A DNA stretch of 64,000 bases from Shinisaurus crocodilurus (taxonomy: Eukaryota; Chordata; Lepidosauria; Squamata; Shinisauridae): positions 282,237,772 through 282,301,771 of the forward strand of contig CM037879.1 in assembly GCA_021292165.1 (NCBI GenBank), written 5' to 3'. Positions 25,800 through 36,094 of the stretch are shown piece by piece. How positions within the stretch are numbered: the first letter of the stretch is position 1; each line of letters starts with the position of its first letter. Under the pieces are notes generated by a model, which saw only the letters and a list, made by a program, of their open reading frames with translations, was not told the DNA's origin and searched no databases. The translations under genes and the position numbers were made by a program.

Positions 25800-26601
25800 A
25801 ATTTTTATCTTTCAAGAAACGTCAAGTATTGTCACTCTTTTTATTTATTTAGTTTAAACCCTGTAGCTTTAGAAACAGATCTCTATGTCTTTTTTTTACA
25901 CTAATGCTAAAAAAAAATCTAAAAAAAATCCCCATAGAACTTAAAAAAAACACACACCAAAAAAAAAAAAACCAACCAAAAACCCAACAAGTGAAATATA
26001 TAAAGACAACCAGTGTTGAACAGGATAATATAACAGCATGTCAATCTGAAGCCCTAAGAATGAAAAATCTTCAAGCTCCTTAATAAAAAAATGAACTGAA
26101 GTAATGGAAAGAATAGGTGTCATTTCTAAATGAGTTCCTCTCCTGGCCCAAGGCCATTGCGTTAGCCTACAAACTGCTGGTGCCATTTGGATAAGTCTAG
26201 GTCCAGACGTACAACCGCTTTCATTATCCCCATCAAAAGAATTAGGGACACCACGGCTGAGAAAGTTAAATTGACATTTTTCTTTCTTGACAGTTTTAAT
26301 AATTAAGATTTCAGAGGGTGTGTGTTTTTTCCTTTTAAGGATAATTAAAATAAAAAATCTAAACTGCAAATTCAAATAAAGTACACCATTCAATATTTCT
26401 GAGGTTAGGTTAGCCAAGTTTCCAGTCATGGCAGGTGGGGAAAATGAAAGCAGTATTTTAAAAATAGCTGTCTCTTGGCGGTGGTTGGCAATGTTCTTAT
26501 GTTCTTTTTCAACACTCCCACCCCCCAAGGGAGGGTGGGTTTGCTCAAGGGACTTACCCTAAGAAATCTAAATTAATAGCAGTAAGCTTCTGGGGTAATG
26601 A

Positions 26602-26729
26602 TCAGTAAGGTTTGCTGTCATTTTTGGAGCGCTTCAGCTGAACTTTCAAGCGTTTCATGCCAATCTGAAATCCGTTCATAGCCTGTATAGCAGCTTGCGC
26701 AGAGACAGGATTGTCATAGCTAACAAAAC
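26602..26729 (-). CDS. CELF2: CELF2 last coding exon (second half of RRM3, C-terminus)
   Basis: This is the 3'-terminal coding exon of CELF2, an RNA-binding protein that regulates alternative splicing, mRNA stability and translation through GU-rich sites. The acceptor reads TTATAG before position 26729. The first two bases complete a Gly codon begun in the exon at 28924. Translation gives 42 residues plus a TGA stop at 26604-26602, starting [20 protein letters not shown] and ending RSKNDSKPY. It holds the second half of the RNP1 octamer of RRM3 (FVSY) and the basic tail [11 protein letters not shown] typical of CELF1/2. The residue pattern AIQAMNG, together with DILQMF and GNVISAK in the preceding exon, fits CELF2. 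From memory, CELF1 has AIQSMNG, DLLQMF and GNVVSAK. The exon continues into a long 3' UTR. The gene extends past the right edge of the window, so the N-terminal RRM1 and RRM2 are not seen. Confidence 0.96.
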
Positions 26730-26837
26730 CTATAATACACAAAATTGGGGTTGGAGGAAGAGAGAAAAAAGGCATGTATTAGCAAAAAACATTAAATATT
26801 TTAATGATTGCTTGTATTGTGCATTTACTGCCTAGAG

Positions 26838-26915
26838 CAGCTTTCTCGAACCTGGTTCCCTTGAGATTTTTTGGACTACAACTCCCAGCATCCCCAACCA
26901 GCCATGCTCTTCTAA
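26838..26915. mobile_element. hAT-like MITE, left half only
   Basis: It starts cagctttctcgaacctgg and continues to actacaactcccagcatc, the left arm of the palindromic family. The right arm is missing. It lies in the last CELF2 intron. Confidence 0.65.
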
Positions 26916-28248
26916 TACCCAAGGAAACGGACCTTGCAAAAGGTTGCCCTAGAACTACCTACTGCTTTGGGAAGTGGTGGATGGAAAACATGGTAAACTT
27001 TAAAATTAGAAGTCTACATTGTAAAGATTTAAAATTGGAAGATTACAAATAGGGTACTGCAATAAAATGTTCTTGTGTGGAGTGCTTCTATTCAGGGTTC
27101 CAGCCACTGTAGGGTCCCCCCCCCCCTACCGCTGCCGCTATATTTTGGTGTGTTTTTTTTCTTTCCCCTTAGGGGTGTGGTGGACATATATGTGCTTAAT
27201 CCCAGGAATATTAAAACCTTTGATATCTATGGAGAGCTCTCACTTCTGTCCCTGCGGACATTTCAACATAGCTTCTCAGTGTGAACCAGGAAATGACCTA
27301 TCCAGAGAGAGTGAAGGTTCAGACTTCAGATACCTTTTATATGCGTGTGTTGTGTGTGCGTGTGCACACACGTACATGTGCCTCCCTTCTCCTTGTCCAG
27401 CCATTCCATTCCATTCCATTCTCCACCCCCAGTTGTTTGGCCCCCCCTCCATTTGGCAACATTCTGTGCCACTGAGTTATCTTTAGGGTGTGTGTATGTG
27501 TGTGTGTGTGTACGCGGAGGTGGGGGGGGTTTCTCCCTCTTAGGTCTTTATTCTTAAGATTTTTCATACCACCGCAAACCTTAGGATCACCCCAAGTCTG
27601 TTGATACAACTCTCTTCTGCATGAGCGGTGCAGTTTTGGCTAGGTTTTTACGCGCACAAGAGAACTTGAGTTAGTATTAGAAGGAATGATCATTTGTCAG
27701 GTACTATATGTACTGAGTGTGAGGATGCTGAAAAGCAGAGATCACCTAACTGCGTAGTTTTTCTTAATCCAGGAGAGAGGGTTTAATGTAATTTGCAAGT
27801 AATGAGTTAAACATGGAGAGTTTTCTTATACAATAGAGAATAATTAGGTGTCCATAATAATGTAGCTTGATTGTATAATAAATGGCATTCCCCCAGATAG
27901 GATGTAATTAGTTTTATGCGTTTGACACTTTTTGTTGTGTATGTCAGAAAAGTTTTTGTATGCTTTTATTATTTCTTTTTCTTTCTTTCTTTTTTTTTTT
28001 AACTGATTCAACTGCACATTCTTCCATTTTCGAAGATTTATACCAGTTGCTGTGGGGGCGGTGGGTGGGGGGAAACATTCCACTTTCTCATGAAGCTTTC
28101 ATCATCCCTCCTTTTTCATTGTAATGCTTACAGAGCACAAACCACAGAAACACCCATCTTAGTAGGAGAATAGAAATGAATGAGATGGGTGCAAGATGAC
28201 AGAGGGGCTCGTGTGCATCTCCCATTCATGCCAATGAATCCTAGGTGT

Positions 28249-28440
28249 CAGTGGAGGCTGTTGGCTCCAATGTCCGTGGGGCGGTGTATCCACTCCGGGT
28301 TTTAGTCTGAACTTTTAAGGAGCTATCCATGGTGTTGAACTCTAACCCCCAAAATAGGTTCAGAACCACGGATAGCTCCTTTAAAGTTCAGACTGAAACC
28401 CAGAGAGGATACACCACCCCACTGACATTGGCGCCACAGA
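28249..28440. mobile_element. Inverted-repeat MITE in the last CELF2 intron
   Basis: Long imperfect arms: gtgtatccactccgggtttt with ggagctatccatggtgttga on the left, and their reverse complements on the right. The sequence ggagctatccatggtg also occurs in the element at 42381-42590, so the two are one family. Confidence 0.72.
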
Positions 28441-28618
28441 ATGGTGTCTTTGGTTTGGCTGCCTTGCAAGTATGCCATAAATATCTGATTTCCCATTCCT
28501 GATATGAAAAGTCAAGAGTGTAAATATGTGTTCTTGGGGGGAAGGGTCCCAAACATTAATTCAAAACACAGATGTGGGGCACATCAGTGATTCCGCTGCA
28601 CATTAATACTGCTTAAAG

Positions 28619-28740
28619 CATCCTATCCCACCCTGGCGCCCTCCAGCAGATGTGTTGGACTGCAACTCTGATTTTTCTCCAGGGGGATGATGGGAGTTGT
28701 AGTTCAACACATCTGGAGGGCACCAGGGTGGGAGAGGCTG
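28619..28740. mobile_element. hAT-like MITE (old)
   Basis: The termini catcctatcccaccctgg and ccagggtgggagaggctg are inverted, with the core gatgggagttgtagtt. The target duplication is eroded (gcttaaag against ccctagag), suggesting an old insertion. It lies about 180 bp from the CELF2 exon at 28924. Confidence 0.7.
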
Positions 28741-28923
28741 CCCTAGAGAAATGTCTGTGTTCTGATGCTCAATTAACCAACTGCAGATAATAATAGAATG
28801 GTTCAGATGTGCATTGTGAAAGCAACGTATCCACACAATCTGAACATGAGCCAGCGGGAAGGTGAGGAAAAAGTGACAGATTTTACACATCTCTCCCGTG
28901 TTTGTGTAATAAACATTACATAC

Positions 28924-29067
28924 CAAAGCACTTGCTCAAATTGGTCTGTTTGTCAATGAAGACCTTAGCAGAAATAACGTTCCCAAAAGGCATGAACATC
29001 TGCAGAATGTCCTGGTCTCCAAACTCCTGTGGGAGGTGATAAATGAAGAGGTTTGCTCCTTCTGGAC
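28924..29067 (-). CDS. CELF2: CELF2 exon, first half of RRM3
   Basis: This 144-nt internal exon has acceptor CTTAAAG before 29067 and donor G/GTATGT after 28924. Phase 1 at both ends keeps the frame with its neighbours. It encodes the start of the third RNA-recognition motif: [12 protein letters not shown], with RNP2 as LFIYHLP, then the helix and strand residues to NLSKCFG. The RNP1 octamer KCFGFVSY is split by the 2.2-kb intron between this exon and the last one. RRM3 is the domain that, in the CELF1/2 family, contributes most to UGU binding by the C-terminal half. The sequence appears identical to mammalian CELF2 as far as I can recall it, which shows strong constraint. Confidence 0.96.
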
Positions 29068-29399
29068 CTTTAAGAAAAGGGAGAACTGAGAGTCAGGGAT
29101 CAGCTGCTTTGTTTTGTACTGAGAACGGTCACTGCACACTGTCTTGATGTTTCCATGTCAAGCTGCTTCTAGACGGAGGGCTCTTAGCATTACCAATCAA
29201 AAGACATTGTGCAGCTCTTCCGTCTTTTCCTCCTTAACAGCTTTTTTTTCTGCTTAGAAAAAGGATGGAAAACATGGTGGGTAAATATGGGAGGGTTATA
29301 AATTGAAGACAACGTTGTCTAGACCACATGTAAAATTCCATGAAAAGCTTTGCCTGGAAGACTCCCCAGTCTACTTAAGCAAACATCCATGCACATGGA

Positions 29400-30545
29400 G
29401 TTATACGAGCTTTCGACAAAGTGCCTCATGATATCCTGATTAGTAAGCTAGCTAAGAGTGGGCTAGATGGAACAACTATCAGGTGGATCCACAATTGGCT
29501 ACAGAATCGGACTCAAAGAGTGCTTATCAATGGTTCCTTCTCAAACTGGGGAGAGGTAACGAGTGGGGTACCACAGGGCTCGGTCCTGGGCCCGGTGCTC
29601 TTCAACATTTTTATTAATGACTTGGATCAGGAGGTACAGGGAATGCTTATCAAATTTGCAGATGACACAAAGTTGGGTGGAACAGCTAATACTCTGGAAG
29701 ACAGAAACAAAATTCAAAGTGACCTCGATAGGCTGGAGCACTGGGCCGAAAACAACAGAATGAAATTTAATAGGGATAAATACCAAGTGCTGCACCTAGG
29801 GAGAGGAAACCAAATGCAGAGTTACAGAATGGGGGACACTTGGCTCAACAATACTACAAGTGAGAAGGATCTTGGAATTGTGGTAGATCACAAACTGAAT
29901 ATGAGCCAGCAATGCGATGTGGCTGTAAAGGAAGGCAAATGCTAATTTTGGGCTGTATTAATAGAAGTATAGCTTCCAAATCAGCGGGAAGTGATAATTC
30001 CCCTTTACTCTGCACTGGTTAGGCCTCATCTTGAGTACTGCGTCCAGTTCTGGGCACCTCACTTTAAGAAGGACATAGACAAACTGGAGAGGGTTCAGAG
30101 GAGGGCAACAAGGATGATAAAGGGACTGGAAACAAGGCCCTATGAGGAGAGACTGAAAGAACTGGGCATGTTTAGCCTTCAGAAGAGGAGACTGAGGGGA
30201 GATATGATCGCACTCTTCCAGTATTTGAAGGGATGTCACACAGAGGAGGGCAAAGATCTCTTCTCGATCATCCCAGTTTGCAGGACACGGAATAATGGGC
30301 TCAAGTTACAGGAACCCAGATTGCACCTAAACATCAGGAAAAATTTCCTGACTGTCAGAGCAATAAGACAATGGAACCAACTACCTAGGGAGGTGGTGGG
30401 CTCTCCCAGTCTGGAGGCATTCAAGGTGCAGCTGGACAGACATCTGTCCGGGATGCTTTGACCTAGATTCCTGCATTGAGCAGGGGGCTGGACTCGATGG
30501 CCTTGTAGGCCCCTTCCAACTCTACTTTTCTATGATTTCTATGAG
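29400..30545 (+). pseudogene. CR1 LINE, broken reverse transcriptase
   Basis: A 5'-truncated CR1 lies antisense to CELF2 in the intron between 29067 and 34144. The 29421-29945 frame encodes the palm of the reverse transcriptase, with PQGSVLGPVLFNIFINDLDQ and the catalytic motif FADDTKLGG. The 29991-30461 frame continues with [30 protein letters not shown] and the terminal KVQLDRHL. The frames are separated by a stop and two indels near 29940-29990, so it cannot make an intact protein. The 3' end has the CR1-type repeat tttctatgatttctatga. Confidence 0.93.
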
Positions 30546-31796
30546 CTGTACTAAAAAATAGTTTTATTTTTTAGCTTCTATGCTGACACGATTTTTAAAG
30601 AGAAAATGAATTATTACTTGCAACATTATGTCATACCAATTATTATTTCCAATATTTCTTACCAATACTATTATTTCACAAATGTTAAAGAAAGCCTTTG
30701 CAGTTCCGTAACCACCAAATGGACTTAATTCTTTACAGAACTGGGGCTTTCCTGCCTCCTTCCACCTAAAAAGGCACTGCTGAAGGACTGGAATGGCATG
30801 GGATATGCAAGTGGAGGCTGCAGCAGGAGCAGGAAATTGGCAGAAATTTTGGGAGGGCATGCCTTGCACATGTAGAAGTACTTTCTGCTTCTGCAAAGAC
30901 CCTCTGGATCCCAGACATTATTTTCATTTATTTGCATCCTCACTAAAATATTATTGAGCCATATGCACAATTTATATGGTAGTTTATTTTAATAATGTCA
31001 GAACTTTGGCAGACAAATTGATAGTAATAATGATCTATCAAATCTTTCTTTTATTCAAATAGGGCTTGTCTGGATACTCCATGCTGGCCCCTTTTGAATT
31101 AAGAATTGAAACGGAACAATTGCACTCAAAGGGTTATATCCAGTATGGGTGAAAAACATAGCAAATATAATTTGGGGCACTGATGGTGCTGTCTCTACAA
31201 AACCCTCTTCTTAATGGTGTAATACTATTTCTCTGCTCTGAAACTACCATGGTCCATTGCTTCTTGACAGTCAAAACAAGGATATACGGTAGTTTTGTGG
31301 ATCACATAATACCTTTTCCTTCCAGTCTAAAATTAGCAAGAACTTAGGGTGAGGGGAAACCCCCTCAACAAAACAATAAAATTCTTTGAAGATCAGGAGA
31401 GAAGAGGAATGGATGTGGTAGAGTGGGTGGGTGGGTGGGAGAGAGAGAGAGAGAAGACTTCCCTTGTTTTGTTAAGCATCTTGTAATTAGTATTAATTTA
31501 TTCTTAGTGTTAACTTACGAGGGTTTATTTTGCTCTATTGGCACTGAGTACGATGCCAATCATTTATTTGCTTCCCCTCAAGACCCGCAATTAAATAAGG
31601 AACCCTTCAATATAATGACGATGGATCTTGTCATTAACCTCCAAACACAGTCTCATTACAAAAGCTACATGTTTGCAGTATACGTGGAACCCAGATAGGG
31701 GAGCTCCGTCCACACAAGGAATACATTTTTAAAAGGATGCACATTTCAAGGACACTCTTAACTATGGGCTCCCTTTTGCAGAAGTAGCAGACACTG

Positions 31797-33160
31797 ACTG
31801 GGTTTGCAGAACACAGCAACCCATTGTGGGTAACTAGCCCTGGTGGGTTGTTGGGTCATGCAAACCCACAGGGTGGCTTGTTTTGGGGCAAAATGCCACC
31901 CTAACAACCCATGGCTTGTTCTAGGGGTTGCTGGACCAATGATGGGTTGTTATGTCAACCACACCTGGGCGACTGACCCCATCGTGGGCCCAGGGAAGTG
32001 GTGATGAGCGAGCTGCTCAGCAAGAGTGACAAAAACCCCTTGCTGCTCCTGCCAAGGTTGCCCGGGACACCAGTGACAACCACTCCAGCAATGTCCAAGC
32101 AGCACTTTGGAGTGGCTATCACTGGTTTGCCACCTTTTTTTAAAAAATATTTTTTTAGGTGCCAGAAATCTGCGCAAATATTTCGTTGTTGTTTGTTGTT
32201 GTAATTATAAAAAGGGTTTCTTTTAAATCAAGGTGTTTCACAGGGCTAAAAACAGTGTTTTCTGACAGGGACATTTGCAGCCATGAAATCTGTATATTTC
32301 CTTGTAAAAAAAAAAATCTAGTTTAGCCCTGTGAAAAACCCTGTTTTAAAAGAAACCCTTTCTTTTGACAGTTGTCAAAATTCTGTGCTCTCATAAACAG
32401 GGTGGATGAACTTTCTCCCTTTCCCAAGCACCTAGAGTCTTGGGAAAGGGTTGAAAAGGTGGAGGACTGAGAACTGTCAGGTTCACACTTCAAAACTAGA
32501 GGATCTCGCTGTGAAGGGGGTGATATACTTGCCACCCGCTTTCGCAGGCAAATACCTTTTTGTGCCTTTGCTTTTTGCATGACAGCTCGCTGTTTGACAG
32601 CTGTCAAGTGAAAAGCAAAATGACAAAATAACCTATTTGCAGCCTTGCTTGGTCAATGCCCATGGCTAGTACCTACTGTACTTTGACAGCGGCACTTACC
32701 ATGACTTATAAATAAATAGAGCAGGCAAGACATTTAATTTCTGTCATCCGCAAGTGTGCGCTTCCAAACTACCAACCAATTTTTTTTAAATGAAAACATT
32801 TGCACACATTTCTGGCTCCTAAAAAAATAAAAAGGTGGCAGACCAATGATGGCCGCTCCAATGTGCCACTCGGGCACTTTGGAGGGGTTGTCACTGGGAG
32901 ACAGCGCAAAAAAAAATAAATAAAGGAAAAAGTCGTGGCAGTGACCAAAAATGGGTTGTGAGCAGAGCGGGAAGAGGAGACAAGGTGGTTTCAGCCACCA
33001 AGTCCCCTGGGATACCAGTGGGAGGACCAAGGGGCAAGGGGGGGTGTCAATCCATGGTAAGCCCGATCATTTGTCAGGTGCACCATGGGTTATTCCGCGA
33101 ACAAGCCACACTGCATAGCTTATTCTCAGGGTGGGTTGCCTATGTTGTGCAAATTCACCC
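31797..33160. mobile_element. Foldback DNA element, about 1.35 kb
   Basis: Imperfect inverted arms: agcactttggagtggctatc with gcaccttttt-type sequence on the left (32100-32190), and gccactcgggcactttggag on the right (32860-32885). The motif caacccattgtgggt near the left end and the gcactttgg/cagtgac segments are shared with the 4366-6745 element, so this is a second family member. No coding capacity. Boundaries are approximate. Confidence 0.6.
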
Positions 33161-33681
33161 ATTGTGTGTTTTCTACATTAACAAAGAATGGGTGGTAAAA
33201 TTCTTGAAGCAAATGCCAGTGAAATAAATTTTGGGGACTGGAAATTAAATGTTTACAGGTCCCCTCTGTACTCTCCATGCACAATGTTTGCATGCATGCA
33301 CACACAGACAGACAAAGCTCCAGTTCTTATTATGATTGCCTTCCTCATATGTGACTTTGTTAAGGACATTAGGAAGCCTTAAGTTGTTCCCACTCTCCTG
33401 GGCTGGGAGTCTCCTGAAGAGTCCAATTTAACAGGATAATAGCATCATTCTTTCCAAGGTGAATCATGAGCGTCTAGGCCTCCTTGAGAGGTGGGCCCTC
33501 ATATTAACTTCATGTTCCCCACCCTCATGCTCACTGTGATGGATGATATAGATGTCAAAAGTCAACATTTGGAAATGAAAGCAGGCAAAAGAAAAGATAA
33601 AGATTAACGTGATATGCTATTTTTAAAAGAAGCCATCCCTGCATTTTTATCGTATATTTTTGTAATTTTAAAAATCCATTG

Positions 33682-33960
33682 GGCAGTATACAATGCTGCC
33701 CCTGCGCTAGCGGGAACAACCACTAGCACAATGTGAAGCTAATGCTTGATAGCACAAACCCAGAAACTAGCTCAAACTAGCACTTCTAGAATGGGACAAA
33801 TCAGTGTAGCTCACGGAAGGGATCTCAGCAGACGTGTCCCATTCTGGTAGTGCTAGTTTGAGCTGGTTTCTGGGTTTGTGCTAAAAAGTGCTAGCTTCCC
33901 GTTGCTCTAGCTGCCATTACTGCTAGTGCAACGCAATTTGCCGTTGGATAGTGCCCACTA
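33682..33960. mobile_element. Inverted-repeat MITE
   Basis: Left arm gcacaaacccagaaactagc with tcaaactagcacttctagaa is mirrored by ctggtagtgctagtttgagc and ggtttctgggtttgtgct. The termini gggcagtatacaatg and ttggatagtgccc are also inverted. Confidence 0.75.
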
Positions 33961-34030
33961 TAAGTTGCCCTGAGCGTTGCAACTTCAGTGGAAGGGCGGC
34001 ATATAACTCTACTGAATAGATAATGATACA
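33958..34030 (+). mobile_element. LINE 3' tail fragment
   Basis: The sequence gttgccctgagcgttgcaac followed by gaagggcggcatataa resembles the short 3' tails of reptile L2/RTE-like elements. The family is uncertain. Confidence 0.5.
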
Positions 34031-34143
34031 ATAAATTTAGAGATACTAAAGTTTTGATTGTTTTGAGGTTCACATGAGATCAGTGATCTTCTCCTTGCCT
34101 TCTTTGGTTTGCTTTTAATTTCTTAGTGGCCTAAAGTGCTTAC

Positions 34144-34341
34144 CTTCTTTCTGGCTGCCTGCAGCACTTTGTTGTTGTAACAAACTTTGACTGTACAATG
34201 TAGGCAGTGCCGCAGCGGCATACTGCTGGATTCCTGAGTAGGCTTGGGTGAGGGCATCCATTGTGCCAGCTGTACCATTCGTCAAGCCTGTTGCACCGAG
34301 TCCTCCATTCAGGGCGGCCATACCTGAGAGCATTTGAGCAA
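34144..34341 (-). CDS. CELF2: CELF2 linker exon with tandem alternative acceptors
   Basis: This exon encodes the end of the divergent linker upstream of RRM3. Residues run [16 protein letters not shown], then [20 protein letters not shown], an alanine stretch [11 protein letters not shown], a Gln run LLQQQSAAG, and QKEG at the 3' end. The donor is GAAG/GTAAGC after 34144. Two acceptors fit: TTGTAAAG before 34341 (198-nt exon, includes VAQMLS) and GCTCTCAG before 34323 (180-nt exon, starts at GMAALNGG). Both keep the frame. The linker carries protein-interaction and localisation signals in CELF proteins; that part is family knowledge, not visible here. Reading through the donor gives KHFRPLRN and then a stop, so the apparent ORF ending at 34115 is not the real end of the protein. 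Confidence 0.95.
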
Positions 34342-34343
34342 CT
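34324..34343 (-). promoter_or_regulatory. CELF2: Tandem 3' splice sites (18 nt apart) of the CELF2 linker exon
   Basis: Two AG acceptors lie at 34343-34342 and 34325-34324 in transcript sense. The 18-nt segment between them encodes the VAQMLS/IAQMLS hexapeptide. The upstream site has a short T-rich tract and a short GTAAAG end. The downstream site has CTCTCAG. Both join in frame to either donor of the exon at 49214/49202. Confidence 0.8.
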
Positions 34344-34520
34344 TTACAAAAAACCCAACAATAGAGAAAAGAAATTGCACTTATTCATTAGTGCTTTCCA
34401 AACGTCATTGGCATTAATATGACACCGATGACAATGGTCGTGCATGCAAAAATAATTTGGACACTTCACCAGAAGGCACGGAAGAACGACAGCAGCAACA
34501 GCAAAAACACCCGAAAAGAA

Positions 34521-34560
34521 ACACACACACGCGCGCGCATACACACACACACACACACGC
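34521..34560 (-). repeat. (UG)n tract in CELF2 intron upstream of alternative acceptors
   Basis: On the plus strand this is a (CA)n run interrupted by GCGCGCGCAT. In CELF2 transcript sense it reads as a long UG repeat split by AUGCGCGCGC. It sits about 180-220 nt upstream of the two competing acceptors at 34343 and 34325. UG-rich tracts are binding sites for CELF proteins (family knowledge), so autoregulation is possible. Simple repeats are common in these introns, and the placement could be chance. Confidence 0.85.
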
Positions 34561-34859
34561 AGAGACTTTGGTTAAGAATTACTTTGAGCATCCACGCTGT
34601 TTCACATGCAAGCTGCTCCTGGCAAGTACTGGGGTCATCAGGAAGGATCTGCCGCAACAAATAGCTAACTTACGGCCACGTTCTCACTGAGGTGGTAAAT
34701 CATGATTGAAAACTGGCATGTCTGGGAGAGAAGTGCTAGTCCAGCCTTCTCCCACACATGCTCGTTTTCCATGCACAGGTTTTTGTTTTGTTTTGTTTTT
34801 TAAATATTGAGGACCACTCACAGCCCCTACCTGCAGAATGAAGTGGTACAGGCCAAATA

Positions 34860-35450
34860 CAGGTTTACCTTTGAAGGGACCACAGTGCAGTGGTGGAGCA
34901 AGTGGTGGAGCATGTGCTTTGCATGCAGAAAGTCCCAGGTCCAATCCTTGGGCATCCCCACTTAAAAGAATCAGACAGCAGCTAATGGGCAAGATCTTTC
35001 TCTGGAACTCTGGAGACCTGCATATCCTAACCACAATCTCGGTGTGTTCATCAGCTCCTTCTCTATAGCCTGTGCCTGTACAAGTTGTACAGGCTTTGGT
35101 TCTGTGCAGAAAAGCCAGTGAATGCATTGATGGCAGAGCTTGCCTCTGCAATTCTGACCCCACCTTTATAAATTCATATGAACAGGGCTTTTAACAGAAC
35201 AGATGATTGGGGACTATGGATTGTGGGAAGAAGAGCATGTATAAGACCCATAGGTTAGTATTAGAGTGCAGGCTCTGCCTGTAGGAGGTCTTGGGTTCAA
35301 TGGATGGCTCTCCTATTAAAGAAGCTCAGGTAGAAGGACCGGGAAATACCACTGTTTGAATCTGTGGTGGGCTGCTCTCAGTCAGGGTGGGCAGTGTTGG
35401 ATTAGATGGATCAATACTTTGACTCAATATAAGGCAGCTTATCTCCCTTA
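34860..35450 (+). mobile_element. Two degraded tRNA-type SINEs
   Basis: The first (about 34875-35060) keeps gcatgtgctttgcatgcaga and agtcccaggtccaatccttg. The second (about 35255-35450) keeps ggtcttgggttcaatggatg and the tail ttgactcaatataaggcagc. Both match the SINE at 3953 with many substitutions. Confidence 0.7.
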
Positions 35451-35458
35451 CAATAGAC

Positions 35459-35594
35459 CAGGGCTCTCCAACCTTGGGTCCCCAGATGTTGCTGGCCTAC
35501 AGCTCCCAGCATACCCAGCCAGCATGGCTAATAGCAAGGGATTCTGAGAGCTATAGTCCAGCAACATCTGGGGACCCAAGGTTGGAGAGCCCTG
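35459..35594. mobile_element. hAT-like MITE with perfect TSD
   Basis: A 136-bp palindromic element, cagggctctccaaccttggg to ccaaggttggagagccctg. It is flanked by a perfect 8-bp duplication caatagac at 35451-35458 and 35595-35602. It is the best-preserved copy for defining this family's ends. Confidence 0.94.
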
Positions 35595-35729
35595 CAATAG
35601 ACCATACTTTAAGGAGGGCCTATTGTATGTTCAGTTTACCTATCCAATGTAAAAGATCTCAGGTAGCAGGGCTGGGAATAGCCTCCCTCTTGCCCAAGAC
35701 TCCTGGAGAACTGTTGCCAATTGGAGTAG

Positions 35730-35795
35730 ACCAACCTTCCAAAAGCAGGTGTCCTCCAGATGTGTTGAACATCATTCCTAGCCAAGGGGAAGGCT
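35730..35795. mobile_element. hAT-like MITE remnant
   Basis: A short internal piece (caaccttccaaaagcaggtg, tgtcctccagatgtgttgaa) bounded by the direct repeat tggagtagac on both sides. It reads as an internally deleted MITE with its target duplication. Confidence 0.55.
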
Positions 35796-36094
35796 GGAGT
35801 AGACAGTAAAAGGCTAGATAAACCAATTAGGTATCTGGCTCACTACAAGACAGCCTCACATGCTGACACAGGTCTCTGAATATTATCAACTCCCAAAAAT
35901 ATTCAGAGAAAGAGGTAGTATAACATGGACTATATTGAACAAAGGAAATGCTTATTTCCTATATTGAGGGTTGGGAGGGGATAAACACTTCCATTAGGCT
36001 GTGAAACGGTTCTCTTTCTCAAAAAAAGTGTGAGAAGATCGGTTAGAGAACTAACTTAAAACAGAATTGGTAGTTGCTGACAATTGCTTGGGAG

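Larger units (their letters stand above)
22720..26601 (-). other. CELF2: Probable CELF2 3' UTR (end unresolved)
   Basis: This AT-rich block directly follows the CELF2 stop codon in transcript sense. I see no interspersed repeats in it, only simple repeats: (ATT)n at 25750-25799, (GT)n at 24773-24800, (GGAAAA)n at 24701-24734 and (TA)n at 23409-23458. Candidate polyadenylation signals in transcript sense are the AATAAATAAA cluster at 25840-25849, about 750 nt after the stop, and three overlapping AATAAA at 23167-23182, about 3.4 kb after it. Mammalian CELF2 has a long 3' UTR, which agrees. The next block to the left starts with a MITE and a CR1 fragment. The UTR could end before them or continue past them to about 18,000. 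Confidence 0.55.

Noticed and set aside
25941..26528. 195-codon ORF on the minus strand directly after the CELF2 stop
   Set aside because: It lies within the probable 3' UTR and shows low-complexity Phe/Lys-rich ends and no family resemblance.
34115..34143. CELF2 reading frame continuing to KHFRPLRN and a stop
   Set aside because: A consensus donor GTAAGC follows position 34144, and the next exon at 29067 restores the conserved QKEG-PEGANL joint.
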